NCBI GenBank assembly: GCA_045656005.1
Contig: JAZOQG010000083.1
Location: 1 to 60,158, forward strand
Direction: 5' to 3'
DNA length: 60,158 nt
DNA from: JAZNQN01 sp045656005
Lineage (GTDB): Bacteria; Bacillota; Clostridia; UMGS1883; UMGS1540
The position numbers were made by a program, and so were the translations under genes. Positions 41,125-49,458 of the stretch are shown here, piece by piece. Numbering within the stretch: the stretch's first letter is position 1; the number at the start of each line of letters is the position of its first letter. The notes under the pieces are model-generated. The model ran no database searches. It saw nothing but the letters and a program-made list of their open reading frames with translations, and was not told the DNA's origin.

Positions 41125-43109
41125 ATTGCATCCACCTCCGCTAAAATCTGTGCATTTTTAAAGCCTTTAAGGTCCATTGCGCCTGACGGACATGCAACCG
41201 TACAAGCACCGCAGCCCTGACATACCGCTTCGTTTACTTTTGCAACTCTTCTCACTCTCGTAGTTCTGTCAGGCATGCGGAATTCTTTATCAATATAACT
41301 TATTGCGCCGTAAGGACAAACTCTTTCGCAGCTACTGCAGCCGTTACACATCATTTCGTCAGAGCCTGCAACGCAAGGGTTACCCATAAGTTTGTCTTTT
41401 GCCAAAAGTCCAATTACCTTTGAAGCTGCGGCACCTGCCTGCGAAACTGTTTCAGGAATGTCTTTAGGTCCCTGACAAGCACCTGACAAAAATACACCTG
41501 CCGTCGGGCTTTCTACAGGACGGAGCTTTGGATGTGCCTCTGTGAAAAAGTCGTTTGTGTCCATGCTTGCAGTAAGCATTGTTGCAAGAGGTCTTGCCGA
41601 TTTATCAGGCTCTATTGCAGCCGCCAAAACAACAAGGTCAGCATCAATGTTTATCTGTTTGTTCTCAATCAGGTCGCTTGCTCTTACATGGAGCTTGTCG
41701 CCATCAGGAATAATTTTTCCAACCATACCCTTGATGTAGTGGACACCGTACTCTTCAACGGCTCTTCTATAAAACTCGTCAAAGTTTTTACCCGGAGTTC
41801 TTACATCGATATAGAATACGAATACTTCTGTGTCAGGGTATTTGTCACGAGTAAGCATTGCGTGCTTTGCAGTGTACATACAGCAGATTTTTGAGCAGTA
41901 CTCCTTGCCCTTTTCGACACAGGAGTCGCATCTCGAACCTACGCACTGAACAAAAACAATTTTCTGGGGATGCTTTCCGTCAGACGGACGCAAAAGCTTA
42001 CCAGCTGTAGGACCTGCCGCATTTGTAAGACGTTCAAATTCGAGAGAAGTTATAACGTCTTTTGACTGGTTATACGCGAACTCATCAAATTTGTCCATAC
42101 TTATAGGATTAAAGCCTGTTGCAACAACAATTGCACCATACTTTTCTTCTATTATTTCATCCTTCTGCTCATAATTTATTGCACCTGCTGCGCAAACCTT
42201 TGCACAAACTCCGCACTTGCCATTTTTGAGCATATTGCAGTAGTCGGCATCAATTGTAGCAACCTTTGGAACTGCCTGAGCGAAAGGAATGTAGATAGCT
42301 CTTTTCATATCCATTCCGAGGTTAAAGTCATTTGGAACTTTTTTCTGCGGACATTTTTCAGTACAAACACCACAGCCCGTACATTTTGTCTCGTCAACAA
42401 AACGAGCTTTTTTTCTAATCTTTACATCGAAATTGCCAACAAAACCTGAAACTGCGTCAACCTCGCTATATGAGAAAATTCTTATATTTTCATTTTGTGC
42501 TACGTCAACCATTTTAGGCGTTAAGATACAAGCCGCACAGTCAAGTGTCGGGAAGGTTTTATCAATCTGCGCCATTTTTCCGCCGATTGTAGGCTTTTTC
42601 TCAACAATGTCAACAGGGAAACCTGCATCTGCAATATCGAGAGCCGTCTGAATACCTGCGATACCGCCGCCTATTACGAGTGCTCTTTTTACTACAGGGC
42701 TTTCACCGGGGGTAAGAGGAGCATTAAGATTTACCTTTGCAACTGCCGCTCTGCCTAAAATAATTGCCTTTTCGGTACCTGTAGGAATATCCTTATGCAC
42801 CCATGAGCATTGCTCACGAATGTTTGCAATTTCAACCATGTAGGGGTTGATGCCTGCACTCTCTGCAGTTTTTCTGAATGTTGCCTCATGCATACGCGGT
42901 GAGCATGAACAAACAACAATCCCCGTAAGAGAATGTTCTTTTATGGCATCTTTAATCATTTCCTGTCCCGCCTGGGAACACATATACTGATAATTGGTAG
43001 AGAAAACAACGCCCTGCTCGCTTTTGAGAGCCTCTGCTACCGCTTCAACATCAACGGTTGCAGCAATGTTGCTTCCGCACCAACATACGAATACACCAAT
43101 TCTCTGCAT
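41115..43109 (-). CDS. hdrA: Heterodisulfide reductase subunit A (HdrA), bifurcating flavoprotein
   Basis: This 664-residue full-length HdrA has an N-terminal Cys domain (VCWCGSNI, CSCSPRMHEATF), a Rossmann FAD domain (ALVIGGGIAGIQTALDIADAG, written here as its GGGIAGIQTA core near 148), and the TLDCAACILTPKM insert. Ferredoxin motifs CTGCGVCTEKCP and CGVCAKVC sit in the middle, with two more (CNGCSSCERVCP, CQGCGACTVACP) at the C-terminus. HdrA holds the FAD that bifurcates electrons, sending one to ferredoxin and one towards HdrB. Order hdrB-hdrC-hdrA-flxD-flxC-flxB-flxA mirrors the HdrABC-FlxABCD set of anaerobic bacteria. ATG with AAAGGAG. Confidence 0.95.
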   Translation of the reverse strand: MQRIGVFVCWCGSNIAATVDVEAVAEALKSEQGVVFSTNYQYMCSQAGQEMIKDAIKEHSLTGIVVCSCSPRMHEATFRKTAESAGINPYMVEIANIREQCSWVHKDIPTGTEKAIILGRAAVAKVNLNAPLTPGESPVVKRALVIGGGIAGIQTALDIADAGFPVDIVEKKPTIGGKMAQIDKTFPTLDCAACILTPKMVDVAQNENIRIFSYSEVDAVSGFVGNFDVKIRKKARFVDETKCTGCGVCTEKCPQKKVPNDFNLGMDMKRAIYIPFAQAVPKVATIDADYCNMLKNGKCGVCAKVCAAGAINYEQKDEIIEEKYGAIVVATGFNPISMDKFDEFAYNQSKDVITSLEFERLTNAAGPTAGKLLRPSDGKHPQKIVFVQCVGSRCDSCVEKGKEYCSKICCMYTAKHAMLTRDKYPDTEVFVFYIDVRTPGKNFDEFYRRAVEEYGVHYIKGMVGKIIPDGDKLHVRASDLIENKQINIDADLVVLAAAIEPDKSARPLATMLTASMDTNDFFTEAHPKLRPVESPTAGVFLSGACQGPKDIPETVSQAGAAASKVIGLLAKDKLMGNPCVAGSDEMMCNGCSSCERVCPYGAISYIDKEFRMPDRTTRVRRVAKVNEAVCQGCGACTVACPSGAMDLKGFKNAQILAEVDAICR

Positions 43110-43122
43110 TATTTTCTCCTTT

Positions 43123-43509
43123 CTACTTACTGTACTTGCGCATTGCGCTTACTATTGCCTGCTGGGGCATTTCTTCATCTAAAAGTTCGGGAATAGAGTC
43201 GCTCTTTAAATGATTTTTACCCTGCTCTCTAACTGCCATAAGTCTTACTGCTTCAACGAGTTTGGCAGGCTCTACCCCTCTCGGGCAGCGCTCAATGCAA
43301 GCGAAGCATGAAAGACATTTGTAAAGTGAATCTGAATTTAAAAGTGGCTCTATATCTCCGCTTTCAACCATATACACAAACTGATGCGGATGATATTCCA
43401 TTTCACCGTATGCAGGGCAAGTTCCGCTGCATTTTCCGCACTTCATGCATTTTTTCGGATTTACTCCGCTGATGCGGATTATCTCCTCGCGAATATTTTC
43501 TTTATTCAT
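43123..43509 (-). CDS. hdrC: Heterodisulfide reductase subunit C
   Basis: This 128-residue protein has two [4Fe-4S] motifs, CMKCGKCSGTCPAY and CLSCFACIERCPRG, the standard HdrC layout. It conducts electrons between HdrA and HdrB. ATG with GAGGCGGA; overlaps the end of hdrB by eight bases. Confidence 0.94.
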   Translation of the reverse strand: MNKENIREEIIRISGVNPKKCMKCGKCSGTCPAYGEMEYHPHQFVYMVESGDIEPLLNSDSLYKCLSCFACIERCPRGVEPAKLVEAVRLMAVREQGKNHLKSDSIPELLDEEMPQQAIVSAMRKYSK

Positions 43510-44296
43510 TATCTTCCGCCTCCTTTACACCGAGTGCCTCTGCCAAAAGCTCTGTAAAGTAAATAACGGGGATTTCGCTATCATGCTTTTCGAGATTGTA
43601 TTTGCAAAGAGGACAAGCAGTAACTATCATATCCGCTCCCATTTTCTTTGCGTTTTCTGTAATGGATGTGCTTTTCTTTCTCGCACTTTCCCTGTCTTCA
43701 AGCGCCATGTATCCGCCGCAGCATTCGTTTCTGTAAGGAGATACTATAGCCTCGCCGCCAAGTGCCTCAATCATCTTTTCCATAACAGTCGGGTTTTCGC
43801 TGTCATCAAGACCCATTATTTTGCCGGGACGAAGTAAGAGACAGCCATAGTATGGAGCAATTTTTTTGCCTTCGAGTGAATTTACAACCTTTTCGGATAC
43901 TTTTTCAAAGCCTATTTCATCTCTCAAAAGCTCTAAATAGTGAATAACTTCACCGTCACCCTCGTATGGGGTGTCGAGCTTCATATAGTTATTTGCACGC
44001 AATGCAAAATCATTGTCATTTTTAAACTGATAGTTTGTCTGTTTCAAAACATTATGACATGCAGAGCAAACAGTTACAAGTTTTTGCCCCTCGTCGCGTG
44101 CAGCGCAGAGTGCACGAACAGATGAAAGTTTTGTTGCAATTTCATCATTTGATGTGGTAAACACACCGCCGCAGCACTGCCAGACTTTTATTTCCATAAG
44201 CTCTGCCCCTAAAACTTCGGCACACTTTCTCGCATATTTGTCTAAATCTTTTGCCTTTGTTTTAAGAGTACAGCCCGGATAATATGAATACTTCAT
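43502..44296 (-). CDS. hdrB: Heterodisulfide reductase subunit B with two CCG domains
   Basis: This protein of about 264 residues has two complete CCG motifs. The first is YYPGCTLKTKA, WQCCGGVF and VCSACHNVL; the second is YYGCLLLRPG, NECCGGYMA and TACPLCKYNL. These bind the two noncubane [4Fe-4S] clusters that cleave the CoM-S-S-CoB disulfide in methanogens. All ligands are kept although this bacterium should lack those coenzymes, so the acceptor is another disulfide or the FrdAB pair. ATG 44296 follows AAAGGCGG; a TTG six bases upstream is less likely. Confidence 0.94.
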   Translation of the reverse strand: MKYSYYPGCTLKTKAKDLDKYARKCAEVLGAELMEIKVWQCCGGVFTTSNDEIATKLSSVRALCAARDEGQKLVTVCSACHNVLKQTNYQFKNDNDFALRANNYMKLDTPYEGDGEVIHYLELLRDEIGFEKVSEKVVNSLEGKKIAPYYGCLLLRPGKIMGLDDSENPTVMEKMIEALGGEAIVSPYRNECCGGYMALEDRESARKKSTSITENAKKMGADMIVTACPLCKYNLEKHDSEIPVIYFTELLAEALGVKEAEDNE

Positions 44297-44314
44297 TACC
44301 AAACCGCCTTTCTT

Positions 44315-45691
44315 TTATACCATCTGTTCGGGATGGAACACTTCATCAAATTTCTCTTCTGTTAAAAAGCCGAGCTCTACACAAGCCTGTTTAAGAGAAA
44401 TGTTATCTTTATATGCTTTTTTAGCTGTTTTTGCAGCATTTTCATAACCGATGTAGGGATTGAGTGCAGTTACAAGCATAAGTGAGTTATGAAGATTGTG
44501 ATGCATTTTTTCGCGATTTGCTTTTATTCCAACCGCACAGTTTTTGTTAAATGAAATTATAGCCTCTGCCATAAGTCTTGCTGACTGAAGAAAGTTATAC
44601 GCACAAACAGGCATAAACACATTAAGTTCAAAGTTACCCTGCGATGCAGCCATAGAAACCGCTACGTCATTTCCCATAACCTGAACCGCTACCATTGTAA
44701 CCGCCTCGCACTGTGTCGGGTTAACTTTACCAGGCATAATAGATGAACCAGGTTCATTTTCGGGAATAAATATCTCGCCAAGACCATCACGCGGTCCGCT
44801 CGCAAGCCAGCGGATATCGTTTGCTATTTTCATCATGTCACACGCAAGTGCTTTAATTGCACCATGAGCAAATACCATTTCGTCTTTAGACGTTAATGCA
44901 TGGAATTTGTTCTCGGCAGTAACAAACTTCTTTCCGCAAATTTTTGAAACTTCTTCTGCAACTGCCTCTGAAAAACCTTTTGGAGCATTAAGTCCTGTTC
45001 CAACTGCCGTGCCGCCGAGTGCAAGCTCTGAAAGAGGCTTTACTGCCATAAGTAAAAGCTCTCTGTCTTTTTGAAGGCTTGACCTCCATCCGCTTATCTC
45101 CTGGCTGAACTTTATGGGAGTTGCATCCTGCAAATGTGTTCTTCCGCTTTTTACAATATCGTCATTTTCTTTTTCAAGACGGATAAATGTTTCAATAAGA
45201 GTATCAACGGCAGGAACAAGTTTATCCTCAATCATCAAAACTGCTGAAATGTGCATTGCAGTCGGGAAAGTGTCATTTGATGACTGGCTCATGTTAACAT
45301 CATCATTCGGATGAAGTATTTTCTCTCCTGCAATTTCGTTTCCGCGGTTTGCAATAACCTCGTTTGCGTTCATGTTAGACTGTGTACCCGAGCCTGTCTG
45401 CCATACAACAAGCGGAAAATGGTCGTTGAGTGACCCGCTCATAACTTCATCACAAGCCTTTTCTATAGCAGAAAGCTTCTGGTCTGTCATTTTTTCAGGC
45501 TTTAATCTGTTATTTGCTTTTGCCGCCGCTTTCTTTAAAACACCAAATGCATGAGTGATTTCACGAGGCATGGTTTCAATATTTACACCAATTTCAAAAT
45601 TTTCATGGCTTCTCTGTGTCTGCGCCGCCCAAAGTCTGTCTGCAGGCACTTTAACTTCGCCCATTGAATCATGTTCTATACGATAATCCAT
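44315..45691 (-). CDS. fumC: Class II fumarate hydratase
   Basis: This protein of about 458 residues belongs to the oxygen-stable class II fumarases. Visible are GSGTQSNMNANEV, HPNDDVNMSQSSNDTFPTA, GRTHLQDATP and the signature GSSIMPGKVNPTQ with the catalytic Ser loop. It interconverts malate and fumarate; in this operon it supplies fumarate to FrdAB. ATG 45691 follows TTGGAGG; the longer frame overlaps the upstream dehydrogenase. It lies 28 bases after that gene. Confidence 0.96.
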   Translation of the reverse strand: MDYRIEHDSMGEVKVPADRLWAAQTQRSHENFEIGVNIETMPREITHAFGVLKKAAAKANNRLKPEKMTDQKLSAIEKACDEVMSGSLNDHFPLVVWQTGSGTQSNMNANEVIANRGNEIAGEKILHPNDDVNMSQSSNDTFPTAMHISAVLMIEDKLVPAVDTLIETFIRLEKENDDIVKSGRTHLQDATPIKFSQEISGWRSSLQKDRELLLMAVKPLSELALGGTAVGTGLNAPKGFSEAVAEEVSKICGKKFVTAENKFHALTSKDEMVFAHGAIKALACDMMKIANDIRWLASGPRDGLGEIFIPENEPGSSIMPGKVNPTQCEAVTMVAVQVMGNDVAVSMAASQGNFELNVFMPVCAYNFLQSARLMAEAIISFNKNCAVGIKANREKMHHNLHNSLMLVTALNPYIGYENAAKTAKKAYKDNISLKQACVELGFLTEEKFDEVFHPEQMV

Positions 45692-45719
45692 CTTAAAAAT
45701 CCTCCAACTATATAATAAG

Positions 45720-46676
45720 TTATATGTCCATCTGTTTAATAAGTGCTTTAAGTGTATCTGCACTATGGTGAAGCTTTTTAATTTCCTCATCATTTAAAGG
45801 CAGCATAAATTTGCCTGCAACACCCTTGTCATCAACAACATTTAAAAGGCTTAGGCACACATCATCAATTCCATACTCGCCATGAAGCATTGTTGAAACT
45901 GTCATGGTAGTGTTTATACCACCCAAAATGCATTTGCAGATGTGACAAACAGAAACTGAAACTGCATAAAACGTTGCGCCTTTTCTCTCTATTACTCTGC
46001 CGCCTGATTTTCTCACATAGTTTTCAACTTCTTCAAAGTCAACATCAGGCCACTTAACGCCATTATCTTCAAGCTTTGGCATTGCAGTGGATACACCCTC
46101 AACAATCGGAATATTTGAAATGTTTGCAATAGACCATGGAACAAAGGAAGAATCTCCGTGTTCACCGAGCACATAAGCATGAACATTTTGCTGGTTTATT
46201 GAATAGTATTCAGAAAGACGTGCACGAAGACGTGATGTGTCAAGGATTGTACCTGAACCTATAATCTGATTTTCAGGAAGTCCTGAACGTTTGCAGAATG
46301 TGTATGTCAAAATATCAACAGGATTACTTACTATAAGATAAACGGCATCAGGAGCATATCTTACGATTTCAGGAATAATCTTTTTTGTAATGTTTACATT
46401 TGTCTGTGCAAGGTCAAGTCTTGTCTGACCTGGTTTTCTCGCAATACCCGATGTTACAATTACAATGTTAGAACCTACCGCATCCTGATATGAGCCTGCA
46501 TAAATTGTTGCAGAAGAGCAAAAGGGTGTTCCCTGTCTTATGTCAAGTGCTTCACCAAGAGCCTTCTCGCTGTTGATATCAATAAGCACAATTTCAGAGG
46601 CAAGCCCCATAACTGTTAATGTGTAGGCAATGGTTGAACCTACGCTTCCTGTCCCTATGATAGTAATCTTGTTCAT
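45720..46676 (-). CDS. LDH-fold 2-hydroxyacid dehydrogenase, probable malate dehydrogenase
   Basis: This 318-residue NAD-dependent enzyme has IIGTGSVGSTIAYTL, SNPVDILTY, and the catalytic HAYVLGEHGDSS. Overall it would be named L-lactate dehydrogenase. However, the substrate loop reads GIARKPGQTR, with Arg where LDH has Gln102; Gln102Arg is the classic switch from pyruvate to oxaloacetate. The downstream genes encode fumarase and fumarate reductase, so oxaloacetate-to-malate reduction fits. It is the first gene of the operon, ATG with AAAGGAAA, behind a promoter and Rex-like site. Confidence 0.8.
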   Translation of the reverse strand: MNKITIIGTGSVGSTIAYTLTVMGLASEIVLIDINSEKALGEALDIRQGTPFCSSATIYAGSYQDAVGSNIVIVTSGIARKPGQTRLDLAQTNVNITKKIIPEIVRYAPDAVYLIVSNPVDILTYTFCKRSGLPENQIIGSGTILDTSRLRARLSEYYSINQQNVHAYVLGEHGDSSFVPWSIANISNIPIVEGVSTAMPKLEDNGVKWPDVDFEEVENYVRKSGGRVIERKGATFYAVSVSVCHICKCILGGINTTMTVSTMLHGEYGIDDVCLSLLNVVDDKGVAGKFMLPLNDEEIKKLHHSADTLKALIKQMDI

Positions 46677-46720
46677 AAATTTTTTCCTTTCTATATATGT
46701 ATTCTTTTAGTACATTATAA

Positions 46721-46749
46721 ATTGTAACACAGTTCGACATCAAAATCAA
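46721..46749 (-). promoter_or_regulatory. Promoter of the reductive C4/Hdr-Flx-Frd operon
   Basis: Minus strand: TTGATT (46744-46749), 17-base spacer, TACAAT (46721-46726), about 45 bases before the dehydrogenase start. Confidence 0.65.
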
Positions 46750-46755
46750 TAGAAA

Positions 46756-46773
46756 TTGATAAATTTTTAACAA
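46756..46773. promoter_or_regulatory. Rex-type operator
   Basis: TTGATAA-ATTT-TTAACAA matches the Rex consensus TTGTTAA-N4-TTAACAA at 13 of 14 fixed positions. It lies six bases upstream of the -35 box of the malate/fumarate operon. Rex represses fermentative redox genes at low NADH/NAD+ ratio, which fits an NADH-consuming fumarate-reduction operon. Confidence 0.7.
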
Positions 46774-46844
46774 TCTTTTTTAAATTTATATAATGTGATA
46801 TTAAGTACATTAAAAAAATTTATAATTTATGCACTTTTTCCAAA

Positions 46845-48284
46845 TTAATTCATTTTTTTGAAAATGCTTACTGCATCCTTAATGGTTTTTTCTTTTGCTT
46901 CTCTGCCGTAACTGTCAACCTGCGCTTTGTCGCGGGGACCGTGAGTAAGGCAACCAGCCCCTCCTATGCATCCCCCGCTACATGCCATACCTTCAATAAA
47001 GTTTGCATCAAGCACACTTTTGTTCTTTTTAAGTAGCGCAATTTTACACTCCTCTATTCCGTCACATGAAACTGCACGAAGCTCAAAATCATCAAGTCCC
47101 TGCTCTAAAAGCCCTTCTTTAACTGCGTCGGCAAGTCCGCCACATCTTGCAAAAATTCTGCCAAAATATGATGCGTTGTCAAGATGTCCTTCTGAAAGCT
47201 CTGTAATATCGATATCACGGCTGTCAAAAAGCGCCTGAAGCTCTTCAAACGTTATAACTGCATCTACAAAAGGACGAACCTCTTCCCTTTGTATTTCGGC
47301 TTTTTTGGCAGTACATGGACCTATAAATACTATTTTAGCACTTTTGTCAGTTTCTTTAATGTATTTTGAAATGGTAGCCATTGGCGAAAGATTATGAGAA
47401 ACAAATGAAAGCAAATCGGGAAAATTTTGTTCTATGTATTTTACAAACCCCGGGCAACACGAACTTGTTAAAAACCCTTTTTCCGCAAGCTCTCTTGACT
47501 CTGCTTCTGCAACCATATCAGCACCGAGTGCAGCTTCTACCACAGTGTGAAAACCAAGTTCTTTTATTCCTGTTATCACCTGACCGAGTTTTGCGTATGT
47601 AAACTGACTCGAAATTGTTGGTGCCACTACTGCATAAACCTTATATTTTTTGCCCTTTTCACTCTCTTTGATTATGTCAATGGCATCGAGGATAAAGGAT
47701 TTGTCCATAATTGCACCAAAAGGGCACTGGTAAACACACGCACCGCAGGCAATACATCTATCCTCATTTATTGCTGCCGCCATATCCTCATCCATGTCAA
47801 TGGCACCTACCTTGCACGCATTCTGGCAAGGACGAGTGTAATTTGTAATGGCATTATAGGGGCAAACCTTGGAACATGCTCCGCATTCACGGCACTTTGT
47901 TTTATCAATATGAGCTTTCTGATGCTCATCAAAACTTATAGCCCCAAAACGGCACACATCTTCACATCTGTGTGCAAGACACCCTCTGCAGGAATTTGTA
48001 ACCTCGTATCCGCCCATAGGACATTCATCGCAGGCAATTTTAATTACCTCAATGATATTTTTGTTTTCCTTATTGCCCCCCATAGCAAGTTTTACTCTTT
48101 TTGATACTATGGCACGCTCTTTGTAAACGCAACAACGCATGGTTGCCTCTTTTCCGGGAATTAACTTTTCAGGAATATCAGAAATACTCTCATAAAGTTT
48201 GCCTTCCCAGTAAAGCCTTGCAACCTCTCTTAAAACCTTATATTTAAGATGCTGAACTTTAGTGTCAAATTTTCTTGTTTTCAT
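46845..48284 (-). CDS. Group-B-like monomeric [FeFe]-hydrogenase
   Basis: This 479-residue protein has an N-terminal Cys-rich region and ferredoxin motifs (CRECGACSKVCP, CIACGACVYQCP). The H-cluster domain motifs are L1 TSSCCPGFVKY (about 271), L2 IGPCTAKKAE (about 320) and L3 MACSGGCIGGAGC (about 435). The L3 GGAGC in place of GGGQP and the Phe in L1 suggest group B rather than the classical group A. It may evolve or take up H2 with ferredoxin; function of this group is poorly known. It is the last gene of the hydrogenase operon, one base after the phosphatase stop. Confidence 0.85.
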   Translation of the reverse strand: MKTRKFDTKVQHLKYKVLREVARLYWEGKLYESISDIPEKLIPGKEATMRCCVYKERAIVSKRVKLAMGGNKENKNIIEVIKIACDECPMGGYEVTNSCRGCLAHRCEDVCRFGAISFDEHQKAHIDKTKCRECGACSKVCPYNAITNYTRPCQNACKVGAIDMDEDMAAAINEDRCIACGACVYQCPFGAIMDKSFILDAIDIIKESEKGKKYKVYAVVAPTISSQFTYAKLGQVITGIKELGFHTVVEAALGADMVAEAESRELAEKGFLTSSCCPGFVKYIEQNFPDLLSFVSHNLSPMATISKYIKETDKSAKIVFIGPCTAKKAEIQREEVRPFVDAVITFEELQALFDSRDIDITELSEGHLDNASYFGRIFARCGGLADAVKEGLLEQGLDDFELRAVSCDGIEECKIALLKKNKSVLDANFIEGMACSGGCIGGAGCLTHGPRDKAQVDSYGREAKEKTIKDAVSIFKKMN

Positions 48285-48285
48285 A

Positions 48286-49458
48286 TTAAAAATAACTCAC
48301 CTTAATTTTCTTTCCCATTTCACGTAAATACTGCGAAAGTTCTTCAACCAAATTCATTTTTATATTAAAGTTTATTGGCAAATCAGGGTTTTGATGAGCA
48401 GGATTTACTGCCCTTCCAACATAAAAATTAATATCCGTTGCTTCTTCAAACAAAAGTCTTGCAATCTGTGAAGCTCCGTCTCTCCCCATTTCCCATTTTT
48501 CATACATTTTGTTATCTGATACAAAATCCTTTGCATACTCCAGAACCCGGCTTACAGTTATAACACCTTCTGTAACCAAATCAACCCCGTCAATTTCTGC
48601 AATGGGCGGTATACCGGGTGTTTCAAATTTGAGTGTTGCACGAACTTCTTTTCCTAAATATTTTGCCGCAATGGAAGATGTTGTTCCGCCACAAACAATA
48701 TGCTTTCCTTCCTTTGAGAAGAAAAGAGCCATCATTTTATTGGCATCGTCTCTATTTGATGGAGGACCAAATAAAATGTTCACCGGAGAGCGTTTTCTTA
48801 TTCTTACAACGCAGGCGGTTGTATCATCCCCGGGCTTTCCTCCATATAGCTTGTTACATTCATCAGTAAGAATAGTAGCCAAAGTTTTTGCATTGTATCC
48901 TGCACATTCTATAGATTCCATAAACTCTGTTATTTCCTCTATCTTCCAACCAAAATTATATATCATTCCAATTCCTGCATGAGGGCATCCGTCACTCATG
49001 GCAACGAATAAATCGTTTTCCATAAGCTTTATTTTGGAACGCAAAATCTTTTTGTCCTCAATAATATACTCTTCTTTGGGATAATTTAAATTCTTTCCGT
49101 CGCGTATTAAAATAACGGGCGGATTATCAAACTGAATTATCTCTGCATATTCGTTGTCAACTATATGTATTATTGTAAACGTTGAATATGCCACACCCCT
49201 TACGGAACACACGGGAAGTGTAGCGGCAATGGTTGAAACGCAGTCCTCAACCGAAAGCCCTGCCGCCATCAAAGTTGAAATAATCTTTGAAGTAAGTGTT
49301 GATAAAATCCCTGCTTTAACCCCGCTTCCAAGTCCGTCTGCAAGCACTATTACCGAAGAATTATCGTTTTCAGATATTACATCTATATGGTCGCCGCAAA
49401 GCTCTTCTCCAAAATGGTTTAAGGAACGGTAACCAATATCTGCACACAAATCATTCAT
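48286..49458 (-). CDS. SpoIIE-type PP2C serine/threonine phosphatase
   Basis: This protein of about 390 residues starts at ATG 49458 (AAGGAG upstream; the 24-residue extension overlaps the hydrogenase gene). The first half is a PP2C/SpoIIE domain: VIVLADGLGSGVKAG, metal-binding AMSDGCPHAG and GGKPGDDTTACVV. A further domain of about 150 residues follows, with unknown role. Such phosphatases are known next to sensory [FeFe]-hydrogenases and are proposed to relay H2 or redox state to gene control. No matching kinase or anti-sigma gene is present nearby. Confidence 0.87.
   Translation of the reverse strand: MNDLCADIGYRSLNHFGEELCGDHIDVISENDNSSVIVLADGLGSGVKAGILSTLTSKIISTLMAAGLSVEDCVSTIAATLPVCSVRGVAYSTFTIIHIVDNEYAEIIQFDNPPVILIRDGKNLNYPKEEYIIEDKKILRSKIKLMENDLFVAMSDGCPHAGIGMIYNFGWKIEEITEFMESIECAGYNAKTLATILTDECNKLYGGKPGDDTTACVVRIRKRSPVNILFGPPSNRDDANKMMALFFSKEGKHIVCGGTTSSIAAKYLGKEVRATLKFETPGIPPIAEIDGVDLVTEGVITVSRVLEYAKDFVSDNKMYEKWEMGRDGASQIARLLFEEATDINFYVGRAVNPAHQNPDLPINFNIKMNLVEELSQYLREMGKKIKVSYF

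Noticed and set aside
43502..44296. Evidence for a methanogen origin of the hdr genes
   Set aside because: The HdrABC-FlxABCD arrangement is well known in anaerobic bacteria and neighbouring genes look clostridial.
47547..48104. 185-residue open frame on the plus strand
   Set aside because: Antisense shadow of the group-B-like hydrogenase with no start signal.
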